From contig DDFF01000006.1 of NCBI GenBank assembly GCA_002337045.1, positions 434,001 to 498,000 on the forward strand: a stretch of DNA of 64,000 nt, given 5' to 3'. Below the pieces are notes generated by a model. It searched no databases. It was given only the letters and a program-made list of their open reading frames with translations, and was not told where the DNA came from. Positions 25,101 through 33,098 of the stretch are shown in pieces. The position numbers and the translations under genes are program-made. Origin of the DNA: Bacteroidetes bacterium UBA1935. Its GTDB lineage: Bacteria; Bacteroidota; Bacteroidia; Chitinophagales; Chitinophagaceae. How positions within the stretch are numbered: the first letter of the stretch is position 1; every line of letters starts with the position of its first letter.

Positions 25101-28100
25101 ACAGGCAAATATAGAATTCATTGAATTCTGGGTAATGGATCCTTTCATCAACAACCCGAGTGCTGAAGGTGGTAACCTTTTTATCAACCTTGGTAGCATC
25201 TCTGAAGATGTACTGAAAGATTCTCGCCGCTTCTTCGAAAACGGATTGGCATATCCTAAAAACGTAGCACAGTTATATAAGTCTGTATGGGGTTATTCTC
25301 CGCAGCTTACGCAACAGGTCACACGTTCTTTTGATAATGATGTGCAGGCACGCGCAGTGCAGGACGTTGGGTATGATGGTCTTGACAATGAAGAAGAAAA
25401 AGGATTCTTTTCACAATATCTGCAGGCAGTAGCATCTACCGTTACGGCAAACCCTGCATTTGTAAACAATGTAAATACAGACCCTTCGGGCGATGACTAT
25501 AAATACTTCCGCGATGAGCAGTATGATAAAGATGTAACCGGTATTCTTGGCAGGTATAAAAAATTCAACAATCCGCATGGCAACTCGCCTGTAAATGAGG
25601 GGAACTCTACGTATTCAAACGCAGGTACTACCATACCTGAGTCTGAAGACCTGAACCGTGATAATACACTGAACACAAGCGAGGATTATTATCAGTATCG
25701 TATAGAATTTAAGCCAAACATGCAGGTTGGTTCGGGCTACCTTATTAATAAGCAGGTAAGTAACGTAAAACTACCAAACGGTAATATAGAGCCTGAAACA
25801 TGGTATCAGTTCAAGGTGCCTATAAGAGAGTTTACCAATAAAGTGGGTAATATCTCAGACTTCCGCGCAATACGTTTCATGCGTATGTTCCTAAGTGGTT
25901 TTCAGGATAGTGTAATATTCCGCTTTGGCCGTTTGGAACTGGGCCGCAACAATTGGCGCAGGTATATGTTCTCGTTACAAGACCCGGGTGTATATATTCC
26001 TGAAGATGATCAGGATAAATCAGATTTTGCGGTAACATCTGTTAGCTATGAAGAAAATGGTGATCGCCAACCTGTACCATATGTAATACCGCCGGGTGTA
26101 AACCGCCAGGTAGCTAACGTTGGCACGGGGCAAAGTGTACAGCTAAACGAGCAGGCCTTGTCGCTGCAGGTGTGCAATCTGAAAGATGGCGATACACGTG
26201 CAGTGTTTAAAGAAGTAGGCGTAGATATGCGCCAGTTCAAAGGGCTGCGTATGTTTATGCACGCAGAGTCGCGCGTGGGGCAGCAACCTTTGAAAGACGG
26301 AGACCTCCGTGCTGTCATTCGTATAGGTAGCGACTTTACAAACAACTATTACGAATATCAGGTGCCGTTGAAGATAACAGCACCGGGTAGCAATTCTACA
26401 GACGATGTTTGGCCTACAGCCAACAGGCTGGATCTGTTGCTGGACGATCTGGTAAATACAAAAACAGAGCGCAATAGCAAAGGCATTGCTGCATTTATAC
26501 CATATACGGTTACTACCAAAGAAGGTAATTATATCACTGTAGTTGGTAATCCTAATATTGGTGATTCTAAAACCATGCTATTGGGTGTTACCAATCCGAA
26601 GAAAACAAACCAGACACCGTCTGATGACGGATTGGCAAAGTGTACAGAAGTTTGGTTTAACGAACTGCGCATGATAGGGCTTAACGAAAGCGCTGGTTAT
26701 GCAGCATCCGGCAAAGTGGCTATTCAATTAGCAGATTTAGGTACTGTAAACCTAGGTGGTAGTATGCACACTGCAGGATATGGTAATATAGACCAGAAAC
26801 TCAACCAGCGTTTCCGCGATAACTACTATCAATATAATGCATCTACCAATCTGAATATGGGTAAGCTGATGCCGCGCAAATGGGGTGTACAGCTGCCGGT
26901 GTTTGTAGGCTATTCAGAAAATATCAGCAATCCGCAGTACGATCCTTATGATCTTGATGTGAAGTATAAGGACAAATTAAACTCTGCACGCGATGGAGCG
27001 CAACGCGACTCTATGCGCAAAATAGCACAAGACTATACGTCAATTACAAGTTTCAACTTGTCGAATGTTCGCGTATTGGGCAATCCTGAAAAACAGGCAG
27101 CGCAGCCAATGCCTTGGAGTGTTAAAAACTTCGATGTCAGCTATGCGTACAACAAGCAATTCAAACGCAATCCTATTATTCAGTCAGATGAGCTGGTAAA
27201 CCACAAAATAGGTTTAGGTTATACATACAATATCAAGTCGCGACCAATAGAGCCATTCAAACGCATTATAAAGTCAAGATCTAAATGGTGGGCATTGCTA
27301 AAGGATTTCAACATCAACCTGTTGCCATCCAACTTCACGTTCCGTACAGATCTGAATAAGATTATGAATGAAACATTGGTTCGAAATGTATCTTCAGACG
27401 GGCCTGTTAGTGTGCAGCCTACTTACTACAAAAACTTTACATGGTCTCGTATATACGAAACAAGGTGGGAGCTCACACGTTCACTTTCATTCAGCTACAG
27501 GGCTACCAATAATTCGCGCATCGATGAACCGTATGGCCGTATAGATAATAGCGAAAAGCGTGACTCGTTGTGGAACAAAATATGGTCGTTCGGGCGCAAT
27601 ACATATTACTCGCAGGATTTTTCAGCATCATACAACGTACCGTTGCAAAAACTACCGTTGGTAGACTGGACAAATCTACGTCTGCAGTATGGGGCTACTT
27701 ATTCATGGACGGCAGCATCTCGTTTGGCCCAAAATCTTGGTAATACATTAGGTAACACGCAAAGCAAAACAGCCAATCTTGAATTGCAGTTCTCTCAGCT
27801 GTATAACAAGAACAAATGGCTGCGTACTGTAAATCAGCCTAAGCCTCCGAAAACGCCGCAGGATAAAAGCGATAAGGATAAAAACGAATTAAAAGATTTG
27901 CGTGCCGGTGCAGGTGAAAAAGACCTGGCTAAGAAACCGAAAGTAAAAGGAAAGCCTGTAGCTAATGCAGATACTGCATCTAAACAAAAAGATGCAAGCA
28001 TTGCCGAGAGTGCGTCTAAAATGACGGATAAACAACTTGACTCATTGCATAAAGTACAAAAGGCAGAAGCGCTTGCAAAAGCGAAAGCAGATAAAGAGAA

Positions 28101-29583
28101 AAAGAAAAAAGACCGTAAGCTGGCAAGGCTGAAACGCAAAAATGCGCCACTGGAGGTAACAGATATGGAACGCTTCGCAGGCAGGGTGCTTACCATGATA
28201 AAACGTACTACTGTATACTTTACAGAAAGTGCAGGTTCTACATTGCCGGGTTATATGGATAGTACTCGCTTCTTTGGTATGAATACATCGAGTGGTGCGC
28301 CGGGCTTGGATTATATCTATGGTATGCAGCCAACACGCAGCTGGCTTGAACAGCAAGCAGCAGCAGGGCGCATCAGCCGCGATAGCCTTTTCAACGGCCA
28401 GTTCCAGCAACAGTATTCGCAAACGTTGAATATTACTACTACGCTGGAGCCGATAAAAGACTTCCGTGTAGATGTAACAATCAACAGATCTTTCAGCAAA
28501 TCACTTTCTGAAGTGTTTAAGGATACCACACTTACAGGTGCAGGAACCTTCACACACAATAACCCTTATGAAACAGGTTCTTTCAGCTCGTCTTTCATTG
28601 GGTTGAAAACTTTGTTCAAAGAATCTGATGTAGAGCAAGGTGCATTCAAGCAATTCAGAGACAACAGGCCGCAAATTTCAACAAGGCTTAGCGATCGCAA
28701 TCCATATAGTAATGGTGTTGCAGATCCTAATGATCCTGCTTATAAAAAAGGTTATACAGCCTATTCGCAAGATGTATTAGTCCCATCTTTCCTGGCAGCA
28801 TACACCGGTAAAAGTGTAGACAAAATAGGGTTGGTTGAGCCGTCAAGCAGCAATATGCGCAACAATCCGTTCCGCAACTATTTGCCGATGCCAAACTGGC
28901 GTGTGGCGTATACGGGCTTAAATAAAATACCGTTCATTGCCAAGGCGATGAATAATCTGGTGATTAATCACGCATACACAGGTACCATGTCTATGAATAG
29001 TTTTGTATCTACACTTTACTATCAGGATTTGTTCAGCATGGGTTTCCCTTCATTTATAGATTCCAACTCGGGCAATTTTGTGCCGTTCTATCAGGTGCCG
29101 AATATTACCATATCAGAGTCTTTAAATCCGTTGTTTGGGTTTGAAGGCGCTTTCCGCAATGGTATGTCACTTAGCTTCAACTATCGCAAAACGCGCACCG
29201 CCAGCCTTAGTATGATAGATTATCAGGTAAGCGAAACCAAGAGTACAGAATATACTATTGGTGCCGGTTACCGCGTACGTGGCTTGGTACTTCCTTTCGA
29301 GCTGTTTGGTGTGAAGAAACTGAAAAACGACCTGAACATAAAAGTAGACATAGGCCTGCGCGATGATAAGAGCACAAACAACTATCTGGCGCAAAATCAG
29401 AGCATTATAACACGTGGGCAAAAGGTAATAACCATATCGCCATCTATCAACTATATAGTAAGCGATAAACTGACACTTATTTTCTTCTACGACCGCAGGC
29501 AAAGCATACCATACATTTCTACCTCTTACCCTATAACCACTACACGTGCCGGGGTAACACTGAGGTTCATATTTGCACAGTAA
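22132..29583 (+). CDS. sprA: SprA, outer-membrane translocon of the type IX secretion system
   Basis: 2483 residues, starting at a TTG (22132). The signal peptide is MKRKSNLGYRLIFFISLAVA then IANASA. Length and features match SprA/Sov (about 2400-2500 residues): the N-terminal QGNVDITFGGNWQNIQNPTL, repeated PEGSVYIDDFEGTRGSYDL, the ENGLAYPKN and DSRRFFENG motifs, and a long 36-strand barrel region with a final VTLRFIFAQ. SprA is the giant pore through which CTD-bearing cargo crosses the outer membrane, working with the PorKLMN motor and PorV plug. About residues 1903-2003 form a Lys/Ala-rich disordered insert. It is co-directional with ruvA and ends at a hairpin at 29595. Confidence 0.95.
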   Translation: MKRKSNLGYRLIFFISLAVAIANASARGYAIDIDYEEPEPEEDTTGKQKSARDTSLKFPIYDKSPQLGDKTPSSIDLKAPENVKESVDYNPEDNTYQFNDKLGDKYLGSPRFMTFDEYMKYQAKKDEEAYWKRRMDALSLFNKKPQLPTMYREGLFDRIFGGNTISVRPQGNVDITFGGNWQNIQNPTLPQRAQKYGIFDFDMQMNINLLATVGDKLKLNISNNTKATFDYQNIQRLEYTGKEDEIIKKIEAGNVSFPLRSTLISGVQSLFGLKAQLQFGKLWVTGVVSQQRSKRQSMTIQGGAQTQQFSIKADDYEENKHFLLSQYFYNNYNKALQNYPIINSQVTINKIEVWVTNRTGAVEGVRTVYGFMDLGESNPYQTFLLPGPKPAPYGLPDNNTNGLYSQLQQNPAARTPSGASTAIKAIGLAQAKDFTDLVARKLNSSEYSFNPQLGYISLNTTLNPDDVLAVAFRYTYNGRVYQVGEFAEDLPPLPNNQNNVSDQRVLFLKLLKGTSNAPTLPIWNLMMKNVYALGGLGVSKDEFKLNVLYQDPGGGEKRYIPEGDKAGTPLISILNLDRLNAQNDPVPDGIFDFVEGTTINTQQGKIIFPVLKPFGEDMKPAIGSNSQLQRKYLYTILYDSTKTIARQFQQNNRYIIKGSYKSSSSSEIFLGGFNIPQGSVSVTAGGQKLVENTDYQIDYGLGRLKILNTGILNSGIPINVQYEDNATFGFQQQNFTGLRFDYFVNNKLTIGSTFMRLSERPFTQKTTFGEDPIKNTVIGIDANYQGEAPGLTRMLDKLPIYSTTAPSLISVTGEVAGLLPGHAKQINALDPEGSVYIDDFEGTRGSYDLKFPANSWALASTPFGATDKSGKVLFPEAEDNDKLSYGRNRARLAWYMIEPTLAEPSTGIPDWIKKDPNQHYIRLVQQQDVFPNKNTTALQGALSTLDLGYYPRERGPYNFDASMLDPDGRFKNPKDKWGGIMRAIDNSDFEQANIEFIEFWVMDPFINNPSAEGGNLFINLGSISEDVLKDSRRFFENGLAYPKNVAQLYKSVWGYSPQLTQQVTRSFDNDVQARAVQDVGYDGLDNEEEKGFFSQYLQAVASTVTANPAFVNNVNTDPSGDDYKYFRDEQYDKDVTGILGRYKKFNNPHGNSPVNEGNSTYSNAGTTIPESEDLNRDNTLNTSEDYYQYRIEFKPNMQVGSGYLINKQVSNVKLPNGNIEPETWYQFKVPIREFTNKVGNISDFRAIRFMRMFLSGFQDSVIFRFGRLELGRNNWRRYMFSLQDPGVYIPEDDQDKSDFAVTSVSYEENGDRQPVPYVIPPGVNRQVANVGTGQSVQLNEQALSLQVCNLKDGDTRAVFKEVGVDMRQFKGLRMFMHAESRVGQQPLKDGDLRAVIRIGSDFTNNYYEYQVPLKITAPGSNSTDDVWPTANRLDLLLDDLVNTKTERNSKGIAAFIPYTVTTKEGNYITVVGNPNIGDSKTMLLGVTNPKKTNQTPSDDGLAKCTEVWFNELRMIGLNESAGYAASGKVAIQLADLGTVNLGGSMHTAGYGNIDQKLNQRFRDNYYQYNASTNLNMGKLMPRKWGVQLPVFVGYSENISNPQYDPYDLDVKYKDKLNSARDGAQRDSMRKIAQDYTSITSFNLSNVRVLGNPEKQAAQPMPWSVKNFDVSYAYNKQFKRNPIIQSDELVNHKIGLGYTYNIKSRPIEPFKRIIKSRSKWWALLKDFNINLLPSNFTFRTDLNKIMNETLVRNVSSDGPVSVQPTYYKNFTWSRIYETRWELTRSLSFSYRATNNSRIDEPYGRIDNSEKRDSLWNKIWSFGRNTYYSQDFSASYNVPLQKLPLVDWTNLRLQYGATYSWTAASRLAQNLGNTLGNTQSKTANLELQFSQLYNKNKWLRTVNQPKPPKTPQDKSDKDKNELKDLRAGAGEKDLAKKPKVKGKPVANADTASKQKDASIAESASKMTDKQLDSLHKVQKAEALAKAKADKEKKKKDRKLARLKRKNAPLEVTDMERFAGRVLTMIKRTTVYFTESAGSTLPGYMDSTRFFGMNTSSGAPGLDYIYGMQPTRSWLEQQAAAGRISRDSLFNGQFQQQYSQTLNITTTLEPIKDFRVDVTINRSFSKSLSEVFKDTTLTGAGTFTHNNPYETGSFSSSFIGLKTLFKESDVEQGAFKQFRDNRPQISTRLSDRNPYSNGVADPNDPAYKKGYTAYSQDVLVPSFLAAYTGKSVDKIGLVEPSSSNMRNNPFRNYLPMPNWRVAYTGLNKIPFIAKAMNNLVINHAYTGTMSMNSFVSTLYYQDLFSMGFPSFIDSNSGNFVPFYQVPNITISESLNPLFGFEGAFRNGMSLSFNYRKTRTASLSMIDYQVSETKSTEYTIGAGYRVRGLVLPFELFGVKKLKNDLNIKVDIGLRDDKSTNNYLAQNQSIITRGQKVITISPSINYIVSDKLTLIFFYDRRQSIPYISTSYPITTTRAGVTLRFIFAQ

Positions 29584-29594
29584 CGATATAAGCT

Positions 29595-29618
29595 AGGGGG
29601 TAAACATCTTTACCCCCT
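29595..29618 (+). terminator. Terminator hairpin after sprA
   Basis: AGGGGGTAAA and TTTACCCCCT form a 10-bp stem with loop CATC, followed by ATTTGTTATC. The T-run is interrupted, so termination may be partial. The paaA -7 element begins 7 bases later. Confidence 0.7.
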
Positions 29619-29624
29619 ATTTGT

Positions 29625-29632
29625 TATCTTTG
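29625..29632 (+). promoter_or_regulatory. -7 promoter element for the paa operon (TATCTTTG)
   Basis: TATCTTTG matches TAnnTTTG and lies 21 bases before the paaA ATG. The hairpin at 29595-29618 occupies the -33 region, where no TTTG box is found; this may make the promoter activator-dependent. Confidence 0.5.
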
Positions 29633-29653
29633 TAATCTTAAAATTTTTAATAA

Positions 29654-30610
29654 ATGACGGTGCATTCTTTTCAGGAGCATTTCGATGCCAAGATAGATAA
29701 TGAGGTGATGATAGAACCGCGCGACTGGATGCCGGATGATTATCGAAAAACACTTATCCGCCAGATATCTCAGCATGCCCACAGCGAGATTGTAGGTATG
29801 TTGCCTGAGGGTAACTGGATAACCCGTGCCCCAAGTCTGCGCCGCAAAGCGGTATTGCTTGCAAAAGTTCAGGATGAAGGCGGACACGGCCTGTATCTGT
29901 ACAGCGCTGCAGAAACATTGGGCATCACACGCGATGAGATGTATGACCAGCTACATACCGGAAAAGCTAAATACTCTTCTATATTCAACTACCCGACGCT
30001 TACCTGGGCCGATATAGGCGCTATAGGCTGGTTGGTAGACGGTGCGGCTATCATGAATCAGGTACCGCTGTGCCGTACGTCATACGGCCCGTATGCGCGC
30101 GCTATGGTGCGTGTGTGCAAGGAAGAGAGCTTCCACCAGCGTCAGGGGTTTGAAATCATGATGACTCTGGCAAATGGTACCGATGTACAGAAGAAAATGG
30201 CACAGGATGCGCTCAATCGTTGGTGGTGGCCATCTATCATGATGTTTGGTCCTAACGATGCTGACAGCCCGCATACGGCACAAAGCATGCGCTGGAGAAT
30301 TAAACGTTTTACAAATGACGAACTGCGTCAGAAATTTATTGATGTAACAGTAGAGCAGGCAAGGCTTATAGGTCTTGAAGCACCGGATCCGGATTTGAAG
30401 TGGAATGAAGAGCGTGGCCATTATGACTTTGGTCCTATCAATTGGGATGAGTTCTGGAACGTTGTAAAAGGAAACGGCCCTTGCAATAAAGAACGCCTCG
30501 ATGCCCGCAAAAAAGCATGGGAAGATGGTGCATGGGTACGCGATGCTGCACTGGCACATTCAGAAAAGCGTAAAGCTCGCAAAGAAAACAAAGAAGTAAA
30601 AGCTGCTTGA
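29654..30610 (+). CDS. paaA: 1,2-phenylacetyl-CoA epoxidase, catalytic subunit PaaA
   Basis: 318 residues starting MTVHSFQEHFDAKIDNEVMI. It is the di-iron oxygenase subunit of the PaaABCE monooxygenase, which epoxidises the aromatic ring of phenylacetyl-CoA using O2 and electrons from PaaE. Recognisable parts include HAHSEIVGMLPEGNWITRAP, KVQDEGGHGLYLYSAAETLG (ExxH iron-ligand helix), CKEESFHQRQGFEIM (second ExxH) and RWWWPSIMMFGPNDADS. It is the first gene of the operon; paaB follows after 29 bases. PaaE, the reductase, is not in this window. Confidence 0.96.
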   Translation: MTVHSFQEHFDAKIDNEVMIEPRDWMPDDYRKTLIRQISQHAHSEIVGMLPEGNWITRAPSLRRKAVLLAKVQDEGGHGLYLYSAAETLGITRDEMYDQLHTGKAKYSSIFNYPTLTWADIGAIGWLVDGAAIMNQVPLCRTSYGPYARAMVRVCKEESFHQRQGFEIMMTLANGTDVQKKMAQDALNRWWWPSIMMFGPNDADSPHTAQSMRWRIKRFTNDELRQKFIDVTVEQARLIGLEAPDPDLKWNEERGHYDFGPINWDEFWNVVKGNGPCNKERLDARKKAWEDGAWVRDAALAHSEKRKARKENKEVKAA

Positions 30611-30639
30611 TAACAGGTAGCACAGACAAAAACTGAGCA

Positions 30640-31005
30640 ATGAATCAATTCATAAATAAAAACCTCTACGGAGACTACGGCGATAAAGAACAGGCAACAG
30701 GTGCAAGCGGTACACACAGCACAGCGGGCGAGTGGCCTTTGTGGGAAGTGTTTATCCGCAGCAAAGCAGGCCTTGACCACAAGCATGCAGGTAGCCTACA
30801 CGCGGCAGATGCGCAGATGGCTATAGAAAATGCACGCGATGTATATACACGCCGTATGGAAGGTGTTAGCATCTGGGTGGTAGAAAGCAAAAACATACAC
30901 GCATCAGACCCATACGAGGCAGCATCTATGTACGAACCGGCAAACGATAAAGTATATCGTCACCCTACTTTCTACAACCTGCCGGACGAACTGAAACACA
31001 TGTAA
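30640..31005 (+). CDS. paaB: 1,2-phenylacetyl-CoA epoxidase subunit PaaB
   Basis: 121 residues. The core WPLWEVFIRSKAGLDHKHAG and SLHAADAQMAIENARDVYTR, then EGVSIWVVESKNIHASDPYE, are typical PaaB. PaaB bridges the PaaA/PaaC sub-complexes. The N-terminal 25 residues are a variable extension. The stop TAA (31003-31005) is followed after 7 bases by a GTTGA-type repeat and the S23-family gene, which separates paaB from paaC. Confidence 0.95.
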   Translation: MNQFINKNLYGDYGDKEQATGASGTHSTAGEWPLWEVFIRSKAGLDHKHAGSLHAADAQMAIENARDVYTRRMEGVSIWVVESKNIHASDPYEAASMYEPANDKVYRHPTFYNLPDELKHM

Positions 31006-31012
31006 TCTAATT

Positions 31013-31046
31013 AGTTGATTTGTTGGCCTGTTGATAAGTTAACTTG
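31013..31046. repeat. Left GTTGA-rich imperfect inverted repeat flanking the S23 gene
   Basis: Starts AGTTGATTTGTTGGCCTGTT and ends GATAAGTTAACTTG. Aligned to the reverse complement of 31434-31467 it agrees at 23 of 34 positions by my count, mostly in the GTTGA blocks. It begins 8 bases after the paaB stop and its last bases contain the TTG start of the S23 gene. Confidence 0.5.
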
Positions 31047-31427
31047 AGCGATAATAAACCATATCAAAGCTTTACTGAATTAACTGTTTGGCAGGTAGCA
31101 AGAACATTAAAGAACGAGGTGTATGAAATTGTAAAGAAACTACCTCAGGATGAAAAGTTCAGGTTATCGGATCAACTAATAAGGGCATCAAGGTCTGTAT
31201 GTGCTAACATTGCTGAAGGGCATGGAAGATACACTTACAAAGAGCAACTGCATTTTTGTATACAGGCCAGAGGCTCACTAAGCGAGGTACAGAATCATCT
31301 AATAGATGCTTTGGACTGCAAATATTTATCAAAAGAAGACATCAGTAGTGTAGAAAGTAAAATCGGTGATACAGGCAAATTATTAAACGGGTACATTACT
31401 TTCTTACGAGGCAATTTAAATAATTAG
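31044..31427 (+). CDS. Four-helix-bundle protein of the 23S rRNA intervening-sequence (S23/IVP) family
   Basis: 127 residues from a TTG start (MSDNKPYQSFTELTVWQVAR). The family is recognised by FTELTVWQVA, LSDQLIRASRSVCANIAEG (the conserved RAxxSxxxNIAEG) and EVQNHLIDAL. Relatives are encoded inside 23S rRNA intervening sequences and as scattered orphan genes in Bacteroidota; the Avd accessory protein of diversity-generating retroelements has the same fold. Their biochemical role is unsettled. No reverse transcriptase or rRNA gene is nearby. Here the gene sits inside the paa operon, in the same direction, between two GTTGA repeats; its stop lies 2 bases before the paaC ATG. It looks like a small inserted cassette. 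Confidence 0.85.
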   Translation: MSDNKPYQSFTELTVWQVARTLKNEVYEIVKKLPQDEKFRLSDQLIRASRSVCANIAEGHGRYTYKEQLHFCIQARGSLSEVQNHLIDALDCKYLSKEDISSVESKIGDTGKLLNGYITFLRGNLNN

Positions 31428-31429
31428 GA

Positions 31430-32272
31430 ATGACCAATCAACAAGTCAACCAATCAACAAGTCAACTACTATACACATTACAGATAGCAGATAATGCATT
31501 GATTATTGGTCATCGCATCAGCGAATGGTGTGGCCACGGGCCGATACTGGAGCAGGATATCGCTATCACAAATACCTCGCTCGATCATCTTGGTCAGGCA
31601 CGCTCATTGTATCAGCATGCGGCTGATATGTTCAATGCACTGTCTGCAGAGCAGAAGAGTGCACTGTTTACTTCTACTGCATTGCAAAACAAAATAAACA
31701 AAGGCGAAAATATAGATGAAGATGACTTGGCATACCTGCGCGACTCTTGGGATTTTCGCAATGTACTGCTGACAGAACAGCCCAATAAAGACTGGGCATA
31801 TACCGTAGTTCGTTCTTTCTTTTATGATGCTTTCAACTTTTATTTCTATACAGAACTGCAAAAAAGCAAAGACACTGTTCTGGCTGCCATTGCAGAAAAA
31901 TCGCTGAAAGAAGTAACCTACCACCTGCGCTGGAGCAGCGAATGGATGATACGCCTGGGTGATGGTACGGATGAAAGCAAGGCACGCATACAGGAAGCGG
32001 TAGATAACCGCTGGGCTTATACAGGCGAGTTTTTTGAAGCTACAGAAGCAGATAAAGCAATGCTTGCCGAAGGTATTGGTGTCGACTTGGAAGCCATTAA
32101 AAGCAAATGGATGCAGCATGTAGCTACTGTAACAGAAGAAGCTACACTGACACTGCCTGCCAACAACTGGATGCATAGTGGTGGTAAAGAATGCCGCCAT
32201 AGCGAAAACCTAGGTTTTGTACTGGCAGAAATGCAGTTTATGCAACGTGCATACCCTGATATGGAGTGGTAG
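31430..32272 (+). CDS. paaC: 1,2-phenylacetyl-CoA epoxidase structural subunit PaaC
   Basis: 280 residues. RISEWCGHGPILEQDIAITN and TSLDHLGQARSLYQHAADM match PaaC, the catalytically inactive partner of PaaA in the ring-oxygenase complex; VTYHLRWSSEWMIRLGDGT and NWMHSGGKECRHSENLGFVL are also typical. The only in-frame ATG is 31430, because a stop lies at 31421-31423. The first 12 residues (MTNQQVNQSTSQ) are therefore encoded largely by the 16-base tandem repeat at 31434-31467 and have no counterpart I recognise in usual PaaC N-termini. Confidence 0.94.
   Translation: MTNQQVNQSTSQLLYTLQIADNALIIGHRISEWCGHGPILEQDIAITNTSLDHLGQARSLYQHAADMFNALSAEQKSALFTSTALQNKINKGENIDEDDLAYLRDSWDFRNVLLTEQPNKDWAYTVVRSFFYDAFNFYFYTELQKSKDTVLAAIAEKSLKEVTYHLRWSSEWMIRLGDGTDESKARIQEAVDNRWAYTGEFFEATEADKAMLAEGIGVDLEAIKSKWMQHVATVTEEATLTLPANNWMHSGGKECRHSENLGFVLAEMQFMQRAYPDMEW
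31434..31467. repeat. Right repeat: two exact 16-base units inside the paaC 5' end
   Basis: CCAATCAACAAGTCAA occurs twice in tandem (31434-31449, 31450-31465), followed by CT. The whole 34 bases are an imperfect inverted copy of 31013-31046. Because 16 is not a multiple of 3, the two units encode different peptides within TNQQVNQSTSQL. Confidence 0.8.
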
Positions 32273-32287
32273 TAAAATTATAGCCCT

Positions 32288-32716
32288 ATGAAGAAAATCC
32301 TGTTCCTGAATCTGCTGCTTTTATTGTCAGCATTTAGTTTGCATGCGCAGACAGAAGCTATAGGAACAAAATTGTTGTCAGGAGATTCAACTTATGTATA
32401 TGTTGATGAGTTACCTGAACCTACATTTAGTTTTCCAGATTTTTTATCTCAAAACTTAAGCTATCCAAACGAGTCTTTTGAAAATGGTATAGAAGGAACT
32501 GTAACAGTACAGTTTGCTGTAAATACGGATGGTAGTATAGGTGAAATTAAAATCGTTGGTAAACGCATCAGGTATGGAGAAGAGTTGGAGGCGGAGTGTA
32601 TAAGGTTGATGAAAAGCTGTCCTAAGTGGAAACCCGGAAAGGTAAAAGGGACAGCAGTAAAGGTATATTATACACAAAATATACAATTCTCAATACCGCC
32701 CGACTTACGTAAATAA
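32288..32716 (+). CDS. Secreted protein with TonB C-terminal domain (first of a pair)
   Basis: 142 residues. The cleavable signal peptide MKKILFLNLLLLLSAFSLHA then Q is followed by about 45 residues and a TonB-C-like domain: IEGTVTVQFAVNTDGSIGEI, VGKRIRYGEELEAECIRLMK, WKPGKVKGTAVKVYYTQNI. Classical TonB has an uncleaved membrane anchor and a Pro-rich spacer, and both are missing here, so this is probably a soluble periplasmic TonB-domain protein. The partner is unknown. Its stop is 1 base before the next paralogue. The placement between paaC and paaD is unusual. Confidence 0.85.
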   Translation: MKKILFLNLLLLLSAFSLHAQTEAIGTKLLSGDSTYVYVDELPEPTFSFPDFLSQNLSYPNESFENGIEGTVTVQFAVNTDGSIGEIKIVGKRIRYGEELEAECIRLMKSCPKWKPGKVKGTAVKVYYTQNIQFSIPPDLRK

Positions 32717-32717
32717 T

Positions 32718-33098
32718 ATGAAACACTTGCTTGTTGTTATATGCTTATTGCTCAATATTGTAGCTGATGCTCAGCAAGCCAAAGAAGTGTTTAGATATGT
32801 AGATAAGATGCCTGTGGCTGCTTACGATATAGATAAATACATTACAGAAAATATGCACTATCCTGAGATAGCATATAAGAATCATATAGAAGGTGCAGTA
32901 ACGGTACGGTTTATAGTAACAGAAACAGGAGCAATTGATAGTGCAAGGATAGTCGGTAAGAGAGTAGGTGCAGGCTTAGAAGAAGAGGCAGTTCGCATAA
33001 TATCAAGTATGCCCCCTTGGAAGCCTGCAATACTTAATGAAACACCTGTAAGAGCATATTATACCAAAAGAGTAATCTTCAGGATTAATGATAAGTAA
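32718..33098 (+). CDS. Secreted protein with TonB C-terminal domain (second of a pair)
   Basis: 126 residues, a paralogue of the preceding gene: HIEGAVTVRFIVTETGAIDS, ARIVGKRVGAGLEEEAVRI, PPWKPAILNETPVRAYYTKR. The signal peptide is MKHLLVVICLLLNIVADAQ. Like its neighbour it has no transmembrane anchor or Pro-rich spacer. Both share the middle motif VGKR and a final WKP..VRAYYT-type strand, so they arose by tandem duplication. The paaD ATG directly abuts its stop codon (33096-33098 / 33099), implying one transcript with tight translational coupling. Confidence 0.85.
   Translation: MKHLLVVICLLLNIVADAQQAKEVFRYVDKMPVAAYDIDKYITENMHYPEIAYKNHIEGAVTVRFIVTETGAIDSARIVGKRVGAGLEEEAVRIISSMPPWKPAILNETPVRAYYTKRVIFRINDK

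Noticed and set aside
31044..31427. Diversity-generating retroelement accessory (Avd) gene
   Set aside because: The fold is related, but there is no reverse transcriptase, template repeat or variable target gene nearby; S23/IVP orphan is the safer call.
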